NCBI GenBank assembly: GCA_963714035.1
Contig: OY970224.1
Span: 1,240,001 to 1,304,000, forward strand
Direction: 5' to 3'
DNA from: DATFVB01 sp963714035
GTDB lineage: Bacteria > Acidobacteriota > Thermoanaerobaculia > UBA5066 > DATFVB01
Length of the DNA: 64,000 nucleotides
Part shown: positions 23,608-31,316 of the stretch, one piece after another
Layout of the letters: each line of letters starts with the position of its first letter
How positions within the stretch are numbered: position 1 is the stretch's first letter
Position numbers and translations under genes: made by a program
Notes under the pieces: generated by a model
Seen by the model: only the letters and a program-made list of their open reading frames with translations
Databases searched by the model: none
Told to the model about the DNA's origin: nothing

Positions 23608-23761
23608 TTGGGGTCAGATCCGTATTATACGTTTAGCCGGCCAGATGGTTTGCAGAGTGGCTACACCGGGCGGCCGATGCTACCCCGTTCTTGCTCGACC
23701 CTGGCCGCCACCACCCCATTCCAACTTTGGCTATACTATATAACACAGATCTGACCCCCAA
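23608..23761. mobile_element. 154-bp mini-element with TTGGGGTCAGATC inverted ends
   Basis: TTGGGGTCAGATC at 23608-23620 and GATCTGACCCCCAA at 23748-23761 face each other. The left 60 bases are diverged homologues of the transposase remnants at 23.2 and 26.3 kb. It is too short to encode a transposase, so it is probably a non-autonomous, REPIN- or MITE-like derivative. Confidence 0.65.
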
Positions 23762-23791
23762 GCCCTACACCAAAACGCCCACGGAGAAGCG

Positions 23792-23983
23792 GTGAGCAAC
23801 GATCGCTCAGCGACGCTGACCCCACCCGAGCCCCCGGCCGCCGCGAGTCAGGGCCCGCGCCCATCAAGCGAACAGCAGCGATCAACCCCGGTTTCCAAGG
23901 AGCAGCTGCTTCAAACGCCGACCGAGGGACAGAACGTCACTAAGAGTCTGTTCCCGGCGCATCCGGATTCGAAGAAGAAGTAA
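23792..23983 (+). CDS. Tiny hydrophilic protein with TPTEG motif
   Basis: A 63-aa frame from a GTG start, with GGAGAAGCG just before it as a possible ribosome site. It is rich in Pro, Ser, Gln and charged residues and probably disordered. It ends with a LLQTPTEGQNV segment and a Lys tail (DSKKK). The next gene, three bases downstream, has the matching segment LLVTPTEGRMV, suggesting that the pair arose by duplication and is translated together. No family was recognised. Confidence 0.5.
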   Translation: MSNDRSATLTPPEPPAAASQGPRPSSEQQRSTPVSKEQLLQTPTEGQNVTKSLFPAHPDSKKK

Positions 23984-23986
23984 TCG

Positions 23987-24199
23987 ATGGCTGAACAGCC
24001 GCCCGCCAATCCCCCGGCGTCCGCCGCACCGGCGGCTCCACAGGCGAGCGCCGCACCTCCGCCTCCCGCGGCTCCGCCGGCGCCACCCGCCCCTCCCGCG
24101 CAGTCAACGAGCCCATTGCTCGTGACGCCGACGGAAGGGCGAATGGTCGCGCTCGGCTACGGCCTCGGCGAGTCTTCTCCCTCCGACCTCGAGAAGTAG
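23987..24199 (+). CDS. Tiny Pro/Ala-rich protein with TPTEG motif
   Basis: A 70-aa protein. Residues 4-40 are almost only Pro and Ala (APAAPQASAAPPPPAAPPAP), surely disordered. The last 28 residues contain LLVTPTEGRMVALGYGLGES, with the LLxTPTEGxxV core shared with the gene before it. The stop lies 17 bases before repeat R2. It has no signal peptide. Function unknown. Confidence 0.5.
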   Translation: MAEQPPANPPASAAPAAPQASAAPPPPAAPPAPPAPPAQSTSPLLVTPTEGRMVALGYGLGESSPSDLEK

Positions 24200-25009
24200 A
24201 CCCCGTCGCCTTCCAGCGGCGCGGGCCTTGCACCTAAGAGAAGAAAACCACCCGCAACGCCCGCGCCGCATCGACGCCGGCCGCAGACGCGCACGCGAAG
24301 AGAAGAGCCGACGATGGCAAGCCTGAACAACGTGGCGGCGCGCGCAGCGGCTCCCGGGGCGAGCGCTCCCCACGCAAAGCGTGCGGACCGGGGCGGCCGC
24401 GGTGCACGCCGGCCGCCGGCGGGCCCCTCCTCGGACCTCCCACCGGCATCCGCCGTGCGAAGACCGCTGTCCGATAACCGCGCCGTTATCGGACCCGCCC
24501 CTGCACTCGCCCCTCTGCCGCCCTGACGGGTTTACGTAACCGACGTTACGTACTCGGCCCGGCGCTGCAGCGCCGGGCAACTGCGCGCGCCGCGACGTTC
24601 TGTCCCCGCCCACCCGCCCCGCGAGGGTCAAGTCCCGGCACCGGCGCGCGGCGGCCGGCAAAGCCGGCCTCCAGAGCCGCGCGCCCGTGCCCCGGAATCG
24701 GGCCCCGCCCCGCGAGATTGCGCGCCGAAGCCCTGGCGAAGGCGGGCGCAAGCGAGCGCGAGGCCGCCCCCTGCGGCCGAGCTGGTCTTGGTGATTTTGA
24801 ATCCACGATTATGTAAACCCGACGTAGTCCGCCGTAGCCTTGGCGGAGGCGGACGGGCGGGGCCGCCGAAGGCTGAGGCCCGCGTCCGATAAGGCATCGT
24901 ATCGGATGAGCGAAGATTGCATCGCGGCGTGCCGCGGATGCGGCGCGCCGCGTGCCCGAAGCGCCGAGTCGGTCCGGTCAGCGGATCGCCCCGGCGTCAG
25001 CGGCCTCGA
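24200..25009. other. Repeat-rich stretch between the small proteins and the Imm40-like gene
   Basis: It is mostly copy R2 (24216-24688). After it comes about 320 bases of plain GC-rich sequence with one more TCCGATA/TATCGGA inverted pair near 24892-24906. Nothing protein-like was seen. Confidence 0.6.
24216..24688. repeat. 473-bp palindrome-rich repeat, copy R2
   Basis: Second copy of R1. The 26-bp palindrome is at 24469-24494 with two altered central bases. The GCCCGGCGC/GCGCCGGGC hairpin is kept with its loop changed from ACCA to TGCA, so the stem is conserved while the loop drifts. Both copies bracket the island genes from 22.4 to 24.2 kb. Confidence 0.85.
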
Positions 25010-25390
25010 TCAGCGAGGGCCGTCACTCGGGTCAAGCGGCTCGCCCACTGCATGGAGCGGTGTCACAATCGTAAAAAGGTACGGCCCCTCTGATTCAGCA
25101 CTAAAGTGCTCAAGGAACCCGAAAGCGCGAGCCCGCGACCTTTCAACGAACGCCGAGTCTGTCTCATCGATCGTGCGATCGCAGTACCAACTATCACGTG
25201 TCATCTCAGGTTTTTCGGTCCTCGCTATGTAAACGTCTCCGCCAAGAATCGGCGCTCCCACCCCATGGAGTGCGTTAATCAACTCAATAGCGTCTTCATA
25301 GTGAAAAGCAAAGTCATTGACACCAACATCGTCGAGAGGCCGTCCCCTCTTCTTTATAAACGTTCGGAGTTCTTCAAGTGTGCTTGTCAT
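25010..25390 (-). CDS. Imm40-like immunity protein
   Basis: The 126-aa protein shows the Imm40 family pattern: VGVNDFAFHYEDAIELINALHGVGAPILGGDVYIAR in outline, then a DSWYCDR segment. Imm40 proteins neutralise polymorphic toxins. The ATG at 25390 overlaps the last base of the Rhs-tip stop codon, the toxin-immunity order expected for such systems. A GTG one codon upstream is an alternative start. The fit to Imm40 is from remembered family features and should be read as probable. Confidence 0.75.
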   Translation of the reverse strand: MTSTLEELRTFIKKRGRPLDDVGVNDFAFHYEDAIELINALHGVGAPILGGDVYIARTEKPEMTRDSWYCDRTIDETDSAFVERSRARAFGFLEHFSAESEGPYLFTIVTPLHAVGEPLDPSDGPR

Positions 25391-26355
25391 CACTCGGGAT
25401 CCGGATTAAAGAACCGATGATAGATGGTGCCATTCGCATCCTTAATGAACTCGAAGGTCCCCGCTTTACCTTGGTAGGACCCCTTGATCGTCAACATCGT
25501 GCCTGGGTTTCCCTCCTTGCTCACGATCTGTGAGACCGTTCCCTCTCCCGCGTAGTTTCCTTCGACGAGTTTAGGGAAACCGTGAAAATCACCCCTGGAC
25601 ATCTGCACCTCCACACGCTCTGCGTATTTGGTCCCTTCAAAGAAGGTTGCGGCCTCAGAATCCCCGGCCACTTTCGCCGCACCGGCTTCGGCTGATTGAA
25701 TAGCGACCTCGGTCGACTGAACTTCTGCACCCGCCTCGGTGCTAAGTTCTGGGTTTGGTGAGGCCCCCTCCGACGCGATGAACTCCGCCGCCATAAGTGC
25801 AAAGGCGATGTACGGTGCAGCTTTGTTCCAAGCTTGCGAGATCGTCCGACCCGCCGCGGACAGACCAGCCTGCGAGATGCTTCGCTTGTAAAAATCGGCA
25901 CTGTATCCGCGCTCTTTGCCGTCCGGGTCTAGATACGCCACCGGATTGCCGCCGGCGTAGGCATATCGATTCCACGTCTGGGGGCTCTCCGGGTGTCCCG
26001 CGTGTTTATCCACGCTTACAAAGCGGCCCAAATTGAAGTCATGGCTCCGGGCGTGGTCGTAGAAATGGCTGCTCTCTGTATCCCGCTCCATCGTGGCGAA
26101 GCGCAGCTTCTGTGAGGTGTTGTTCGCCGAATACTCTTCGCCGTAGGGCCAGTACTTCTCGGTGACCGGGCCCTCGACGCCCGAGATCAGGCGAGGGGTT
26201 CCGAGGTGGTCGGAGAAGTAGTAGGTCCAGCCCACCGTCCCGCCGAGAGCGTTCGAGTCGTTCGTCGCCACGAGCAGATTTCCAAGGAAAAGGTTATCAC
26301 GCGTGATGAGCGTGCCGATCGAGGAAATGCCTGGGGTCAGATCTGTATTATACAC
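25390..26355 (-). CDS. Truncated Rhs-family polymorphic toxin: Rhs core tip plus C-terminal toxin domain
   Basis: A 321-aa frame. Residues 30-140 are the end of an Rhs core: YYFSDHLGTPRLISG and WNRYAYAGGNPVAYLDPDGK, the conserved junction before the toxin. After a helical linker (140-235) comes the toxin domain (about 235-321): RVEVQMSRGDFHGFPKLV, later GSYQGKAGTFEFIKD and IYHRFF. The conserved H, E and HR suggest a metal-independent nuclease fold, but this is inference. The 5' part of the Rhs gene is missing: upstream of 26332 the frame runs into a transposase remnant (first residues MYNTDLTP come from it). It is an orphan tip rather than a complete toxin. Confidence 0.8.
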   Translation of the reverse strand: MYNTDLTPGISSIGTLITRDNLFLGNLLVATNDSNALGGTVGWTYYFSDHLGTPRLISGVEGPVTEKYWPYGEEYSANNTSQKLRFATMERDTESSHFYDHARSHDFNLGRFVSVDKHAGHPESPQTWNRYAYAGGNPVAYLDPDGKERGYSADFYKRSISQAGLSAAGRTISQAWNKAAPYIAFALMAAEFIASEGASPNPELSTEAGAEVQSTEVAIQSAEAGAAKVAGDSEAATFFEGTKYAERVEVQMSRGDFHGFPKLVEGNYAGEGTVSQIVSKEGNPGTMLTIKGSYQGKAGTFEFIKDANGTIYHRFFNPDPE

Positions 26356-26666
26356 TTAGCCTTCCATCTGTTTGCAGAGCACTTGTACCGGACGGCCGAT
26401 GCCACCCTCTGTCTTGCTCGGCCGTGGTCGCCACCTGCCCCACCCCGGAGGCGCGCACGCCAAATTCCTTCCCGATCGCGGCCAGGGTCTGGTTCGTCAG
26501 CTGCCGCGTAAGGTAGATCTCAGCCATTTTCTCCTCGCCGCCCCACCGTCTCCCGCTTGAACTCAGCCGAAAAAACCCGTCGGAACGGCGTGGAACCTCT
26601 CCCATCTCCCACCAGCCTCCAGAGCCATCATAGGCTCCAAAAAGTGTCTAGCCGAAATGGGGGGCA
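26332..26666 (-). pseudogene. Remnant of REP-associated-transposase-like gene, second copy
   Basis: A 335-bp near-copy of 23227-23574. The minus strand encodes MAEIYLTRQLTNQTLAAIGKEFGVR and, in another frame upstream, SARHFLEPMMALEAGGRWERF. Hence at least one frameshift separates the parts. It ends at TGGGGTCAGATC (26332-26343), exactly where the Rhs frame is lost, so its insertion is the likely cause of the Rhs truncation. The remaining gap to 26827 holds no gene. Confidence 0.6.
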
Positions 26667-26827
26667 GAGCAAAGGTTATCGACGTTGTTAGTGTCGACGG
26701 TCGCGCCCATCGTTTCTCCGGCGCCGGCTCCAAGTGGGAAGTTCGAGCCGACGCTCTGAGTGAGCTTCTCGCAACCGCCGACTGCCGGTCAACGCGCCTG
26801 ACCACATCGCGGTCTAGAATCCTGGAC

Positions 26828-28861
26828 GTGCCTCCTCCCTGCTCACGCGTATCTCTTCTCGCCGCCGCGATCCTCGCGGTCCTGACGCTGCTGTCGGCGC
26901 CCGCCCGTGCCGAGACCCTCAGCGCCCAGGTCGATCGGTATGCGCACCCGACGCTCGGAAAGGACGCCGTGACGGTCGCGAGCGTCACGCTCGAAGTCGG
27001 GCACATGAAGATCACGCTGGACAAAGGCGTCGTCGTCCCCGTGTTCGGCGGAACGGAGCCGATCGGCTTCTTCTTCGCGGGCGAGGGGAAGTGGACCTAC
27101 GCCTCCGAGACCCGCGAAGAGTGGCCGGTGATGCGCCACGACGCCGACAAGGCGACGCACTGGAAAGCGCGGGACGAAGGGAAGAGTCTCCTGATCTCGG
27201 ATTCGTTCGCCGATCTGCTCTGGATCGCGCCGGGAGAGAAGATCCCCACCGGAACGCCCGGCGCCGCCGTCCCCGACCGCGCGTTCAAGAAGCATCTCGA
27301 GACGTTCGCCCGGCGCAAGAGCGACTCCGTCGCCCAGCGCCTCGCGTACCGCGCCAGGATCGCGCCGACCGCTCCGTACTCGTGGGTAGAGCTCTCCGGG
27401 GGGAAGCAGGAAGCGATCTGGTTCCGCGACGAGGTCGAGTCCCACGCGGAGGACCTGATCGCGCTGAAGAAGATCGACTTCGACAGCGCGAACGCGCCGT
27501 GGGAATGGGCCGTCGTGGCGATTTCGGACCAGCCGATCGGGCGCGGCTTTCGCGAGCCTCCGAAGCCGGACGTCGTGCTCACCCGCGTCGAACCGGTGAT
27601 CGAGGCCGCCGGCGAGCACGCGAAGATCCGCGTGACCGAGACGTGGACGAACCGGTCGAAGGAGGCCGTGCCGGCGCTGCACGTCGACCTGCAGAACCGC
27701 GTGTTCGCCGATTCCGCTCTCGACATCCGCAGGAACGAGCTGCGGAAGGTCGAGACCTCCGACGGCCGCCCGGTCGACTTCGACCATCGCGATGAACGGC
27801 TGCTCCTGGCGCTTCCGGAGCCGATCGCTCCGGGGGGCGCCGTGACGCTCGCCTTCGAGATGGAGGGAGACGTGCTCCCTCCCCCGTCCCACGACAGCTA
27901 CTGGCTGCTCGGGTTCGACGCGTGGTTCCCGACTCCGGGCTTGAACGGCTCCGATTTCACGTGCCGGCTGAAGGTCCGCGTGAAGAAACCGTTCGTCCCG
28001 GTCGCGAGCGGGACGGTCGTCGCGCGAGGGCAGGAAAAGGACTGGAACACGCTCGAGACGGAGATCGATCACCCGGTCTTCCTCCCCGTCGTTCTCGCCG
28101 GGAGCTACCACGTCGAGGACGTCGTCAAGGACGGACGCGCCTACCACGTCGCGAGCTACGCCTACGTCAACCACCGCGCGACCGAGCACCTCGTGACGCT
28201 CGCGTCGCAGATCATCAAGTTCTACGAGCCCTTCCTCGGCCCTTTTCCCTGGAAGGAGTTCACGATCATCGAGATCAACTCCTACGGCTTCGGTGTCGCG
28301 CCCCCCGGGACGATGTTCATCACGCGCGAGGCGTTCTCGCCCCACGAGGACGACCTGACGAAGATGTTCTCGAAGAGCCTCACCGCGCGGTTCGCGCACG
28401 AGATCGCCCACCAGTGGTGGGGGCACCAGATCAAGTGGCCGGACGACGAGGAGGAGTGGATGTCGGAGTCCTTCGCCGAATACTGCTCCGCCCTGCAGGT
28501 GCGCGCGGAGAAGGGCAACGGCGCCTACGACGACGTCGTGAAGGACTGGGAAGGCCGGATGAAGGACTCGGGGACCTCCGGGACGCTGCCGACCGCGAAC
28601 CGCATCGAAGGCGAGACGGCGTTCCGCGACCGCTTCGGCCTTCTCTACGGGCGGGGGCCGTTCCTTCTCGCCGTGATCCACAAGGAGATCGGCGAAGAGA
28701 AGTTCCTCACGTTCCTGAAGACGTTCCAGTCGAACCGGAAATGGCAGACGGGCTCGTCGGCGCTCGTCGCCGACCTCCTGCACTTCCTCACCGGAAAGTC
28801 GTGGACCGAATTCTTCGACCGGTACTACTGGTCGACGGAATGGCCGACGCTGCCAAAATAA
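26828..28861 (+). CDS. Exported M1-family metallopeptidase
   Basis: This 677-aa protein has a signal peptide (about 1-28, LLAAAILAVLTLLSAPARAE) and a C-terminal gluzincin domain. The zinc motif is H524-E525-x2-H528 followed by 18 residues and E547 (HEIAHQWWGH ... SESFAEY), which is the M1 aminopeptidase signature. The GAMEN-like substrate motif is replaced by GVAPPGTMFIT. The start is GTG 26828, because the signal peptide begins there and the longer frame upstream lies in repeat DNA. Active enzyme predicted; the substrate is unknown. Confidence 0.92.
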   Translation: MPPPCSRVSLLAAAILAVLTLLSAPARAETLSAQVDRYAHPTLGKDAVTVASVTLEVGHMKITLDKGVVVPVFGGTEPIGFFFAGEGKWTYASETREEWPVMRHDADKATHWKARDEGKSLLISDSFADLLWIAPGEKIPTGTPGAAVPDRAFKKHLETFARRKSDSVAQRLAYRARIAPTAPYSWVELSGGKQEAIWFRDEVESHAEDLIALKKIDFDSANAPWEWAVVAISDQPIGRGFREPPKPDVVLTRVEPVIEAAGEHAKIRVTETWTNRSKEAVPALHVDLQNRVFADSALDIRRNELRKVETSDGRPVDFDHRDERLLLALPEPIAPGGAVTLAFEMEGDVLPPPSHDSYWLLGFDAWFPTPGLNGSDFTCRLKVRVKKPFVPVASGTVVARGQEKDWNTLETEIDHPVFLPVVLAGSYHVEDVVKDGRAYHVASYAYVNHRATEHLVTLASQIIKFYEPFLGPFPWKEFTIIEINSYGFGVAPPGTMFITREAFSPHEDDLTKMFSKSLTARFAHEIAHQWWGHQIKWPDDEEEWMSESFAEYCSALQVRAEKGNGAYDDVVKDWEGRMKDSGTSGTLPTANRIEGETAFRDRFGLLYGRGPFLLAVIHKEIGEEKFLTFLKTFQSNRKWQTGSSALVADLLHFLTGKSWTEFFDRYYWSTEWPTLPK

Positions 28862-28974
28862 TACACGAGTTAGCGACGACCCTTTTCGGATCGGCGCCGG
28901 GAATTCATCGCGATCGGAGATTCGGAGGTTGATATTTCCCGGCGCGCCCGAGCGCCGCTGGTAAGCTCTCGCCA

Positions 28975-29505
28975 ATGGCGATCGACAGCAACGTCGAGCG
29001 GGTTCGGGCGATGCTCGCCGGGCTTGGCGCCCGTCATGTCCTGATCGGCGGCCACGCCATGGCGGCGTACGGACGGCCCCGGCGTACGTTCGATGTCGAC
29101 TTCGCCGTCGATCTCGGCTCGAGGGACGCGGTGATCGCGCGAATGGAAAGAGCGGGCTACGAGACGCTGCACAGTTCCGCCGGCTACTCGAATCACCTGC
29201 ACCCCGACGCGGCGATCGGCCGCGTCGATTTCGTCTACGTCGCGGGCGCGACGGCGGACCGGCTCTTCGAGGAATCGAGGCGTTTGGCGCTCGACGACGG
29301 AACGACGCTGGACGTTGCCCGGCCCGAGCACCTGGCGGCGATGAAAGTCCTGGCCATGAAAAACGATCCCTCCCGGACGTTCTCCGAGCTCGCCGACATC
29401 GCCTATCTTTCGCGCGTCCCGGGAGTCGATCGCGGGTCGATCGCCGCGGAGTTCGATCGGCACGGCATGAGAGGATTGTGGGATGAAATCGAACGATCGG
29501 GCTGA
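28975..29505 (+). CDS. Nucleotidyltransferase-fold protein (AbiEii / DUF6036-like)
   Basis: The 176-aa protein begins with the nucleotidyltransferase strand-helix GARHVLIGGHAMAAYGRPRRTFDVDF. The GG-H-A motif and DVDFAVD supply the two metal Asp residues; a third acidic strand is VDFVYV. The C-terminal region (KVLAMKNDPSRTFSELADI) is helical, as in AbiEii and DUF6036 proteins. Members include antitoxin-linked or toxin-type enzymes. The overlapping small downstream gene suggests a two-gene unit. Confidence 0.82.
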   Translation: MAIDSNVERVRAMLAGLGARHVLIGGHAMAAYGRPRRTFDVDFAVDLGSRDAVIARMERAGYETLHSSAGYSNHLHPDAAIGRVDFVYVAGATADRLFEESRRLALDDGTTLDVARPEHLAAMKVLAMKNDPSRTFSELADIAYLSRVPGVDRGSIAAEFDRHGMRGLWDEIERSG

Positions 29506-29689
29506 GCTCCCGGACCTCGAACGGGACCTCCCGACGACGGAGCGGGACGTCGCGGTGCTCCACGAGCTCTGGATGGGAAAACCCGGCGAGAATCTCCTTC
29601 CCCTGCTCCTGCGTCTCCAGAGCCGGATGCCGCCGGGCGAGCCCTCTCGCGCGACATCCGAAGGATGGGAGCCCTTCACTCTGAAGTAA
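29483..29689 (+). CDS. Small acidic protein overlapping the nucleotidyltransferase-like gene
   Basis: A 68-aa frame starting inside the end of the previous gene (23-base overlap). It contains LPDLERDLPTTERDVAVLHEL and ends in GWEPFTLK. No family was recognised. The tight overlap and protein-like composition support a real, co-translated partner, possibly the second half of a toxin-antitoxin-like pair. The link is inferred from position only. Confidence 0.6.
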   Translation: MKSNDRAELPDLERDLPTTERDVAVLHELWMGKPGENLLPLLLRLQSRMPPGEPSRATSEGWEPFTLK

Positions 29690-29703
29690 GGCCCGGATCG
29701 CAG

Positions 29704-29850
29704 CGAATCTCCAAATTCCAAGCTCCAAGTTCCAATAAGTTTCGAGCTTCAATTTCCGAACGGTCCAGGCGAGAAGATTGCGCCAGCGCACTGCCCGGCT
29801 ACCAATTCGGATTTGGAACTTATTGAAGTTTGAGACTTGGAATTTGAGTC
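29704..29850. repeat. Heptamer repeats in inverted arrangement (TTCCAAG / CTTGGAA type)
   Basis: The left part reads CTCCAAATTCCAAGCTCCAA and the right part is its approximate complement (GGATTTGGAACTTATTG, then GACTTGGAATTTGAG), each built of 7-base units. Such low-complexity AT-rich heptamers are unlike the chromosome. The stretch lies between two convergent genes. Confidence 0.65.
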
Positions 29851-31059
29851 TTACCGGTCGCCGCCTCCGTTCCCCGATGGCGACCGGTGCGTTCCTCGCG
29901 CGAACCGGACGCTCCGCTCCCCGAACTTCTCCTTGATCCGGTCGATCGCGTCGAACGCGCGACGGTCCCGTTCGTGCCCGGGAAGCTCGAGCGGCAGCCA
30001 CCCTTCGTTCTTTTCCGAGATCCCCGTCAGCCGAACGCCGAGGAGACGGAGCCTCCGCTTCCGGTTCCACCGGCGGGCGAGCGCGCCGGCGGCGGCGTCC
30101 CGGATCTCGTCGTACCCGTCCGTCGGCTCCGCGAACGTATGCGATGCGGAGATCGTCTCGAAATCCTCGTAGCGGATCTTGAGCGACAGCGTCCCGGCGA
30201 CGTAGCCCTTCTTCCGCAGCCGGAAACACGCCGTCTCGGCGAGCGAGGCGAGCGCGGCGTCGACTTCGGCCGGATCCGCGAGGTCGCGGTCGAACGTCTC
30301 CTCGGCGCCGATCGATCGGTCGCGCTCCTCGTCCGGGAGATCCCCGGAGACGTCCTCGCCGCTCGCCCGGCGCCGCCAGTACTCCGCGTCGTCGCCGAGG
30401 AACGCCCGCCGCTCCCCTTCCGGGCGCGAAGCGAGATCGCCGATCTTCAGGAATCCCGCGTCGAGGAACCGCGGCTCGGTCTTCGGGCCGATTCCCGGCA
30501 TCTCGCCGATCGGGAGCGGAGCGAGGAACGCCGCTTCGGTTCCGGGCGGGACGACGAGCTGGCGGTCCGGCTTCGCCTTGCCGCACGCGATCTTCGCGAC
30601 GAGTCGGCTCGACGCGATTCCCGCCGACGCGGGAAGAGACAGCTCGCGACGCAGCCGATCGCGGAGACGACGGACGGCGGCGTCGGTCTTCGCGAAGTCG
30701 AACCCTCCGCGATGCGTGAAGTCGAGATAGAACTCGTCGATCGAGGCGGGAAGGACGCGCGGCGCTTCCGAATCGAGGACCGACGCGGCCCGCCGCGAAT
30801 AGTCGGTGCAGGCCGCGAAGTCGGGGCGAAGGAAGATCGCGTCGGGACAGAGGCGCGCCGCCGACGCGGCCGGCATCGCCGTTCGGACCCCGCGGGCCCG
30901 CGCCTCGTACGACGCGGACGCGACGATCCCGCGGCCGCGCTCCGGATTTCCGCCGACGATCACCGGCTTCCCTTCGAGCGAAGGGTCCTTCGCCCGTTCG
31001 ACCGAAACGTAGAAGGCGTCGAGATCCAACAATGCCCAGATGGGAGATGTCGGGGGCAT
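29851..31059 (-). CDS. dinB: DNA polymerase IV
   Basis: A 402-aa Y-family translesion polymerase. The N-terminus LLDLDAFYVSVERAKDPSLEGKPVIVGG has the first metal-binding Asp residues. SIDEFYLDF carries the catalytic Asp-Glu. The HhH region GEMPGIGPKTEPRFLDAGF, then a little-finger domain (about 240-350) follow. DinB copies undamaged and lesion-bearing templates with low fidelity. A beta-clamp motif is not obvious at the C-terminus. No LexA box was recognised. Confidence 0.95.
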   Translation of the reverse strand: MPPTSPIWALLDLDAFYVSVERAKDPSLEGKPVIVGGNPERGRGIVASASYEARARGVRTAMPAASAARLCPDAIFLRPDFAACTDYSRRAASVLDSEAPRVLPASIDEFYLDFTHRGGFDFAKTDAAVRRLRDRLRRELSLPASAGIASSRLVAKIACGKAKPDRQLVVPPGTEAAFLAPLPIGEMPGIGPKTEPRFLDAGFLKIGDLASRPEGERRAFLGDDAEYWRRRASGEDVSGDLPDEERDRSIGAEETFDRDLADPAEVDAALASLAETACFRLRKKGYVAGTLSLKIRYEDFETISASHTFAEPTDGYDEIRDAAAGALARRWNRKRRLRLLGVRLTGISEKNEGWLPLELPGHERDRRAFDAIDRIKEKFGERSVRFARGTHRSPSGNGGGDR

Positions 31060-31316
31060 GGGCCGTCCAGTCTAGCCTCAGTTGCGAGTCAGCGAGTTTC
31101 GAGTGGCGAGTCGCGAGCGGGTTGAAGGAATCGACCGGAGACTCGACCAGGGCAGATCCTTCCCGCCCTCGCCCAGGCTTCGGCGCGGCAAGCTGCTTCG
31201 CTCAGGATGACGAGAGCCGCCTTTCGAAACGGCGCTTGGGCGCTCGCACCCTCAACCCGCAACTCGAAAACTCGCTAACCGGCGCCGGAGGCGGCCGGCA
31301 GGCGCCTCCGGCGCCC
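31060..31316. repeat. Intergenic heptamer and dispersed-repeat patch
   Basis: Heptamer runs of the GAGTTTCGAGTGGCGAGT type flank a fragment of the widespread AGATCCTTC...CTTCGCTCAGGATGAC repeat (about 31155-31210). No gene was found. Confidence 0.6.
31281..31315 (-). terminator. Possible hairpin terminator after the PEGA kinase
   Basis: GGCGCCGGAGGC at 31281-31292 pairs with GCCTCCGGCGCC at 31304-31315, one base past the kinase stop. A U-tract is lacking, so termination is only suggested. Confidence 0.4.

Larger units (their letters stand above)
23215..23791. other. Gene-free stretch with transposase remnants
   Basis: It contains one degenerate transposase fragment (23227-23574) and one 154-bp mini-element (23608-23761). 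No intact gene was found. Confidence 0.65.

Noticed and set aside
26289..26680. AAAGGTTATC on both sides of the second transposase relic as a target-site duplication
   Set aside because: The left copy is 34 bases away from the element end, inside the Rhs frame, so it does not fit a duplication made by insertion.
26843..30586. Very long minus-strand open frame (1247 codons) across the M1 peptidase region
   Set aside because: It is the shadow of GC-rich genes on the other strand. It is Arg/Pro-rich without any domain, and the plus-strand genes have clear motifs.
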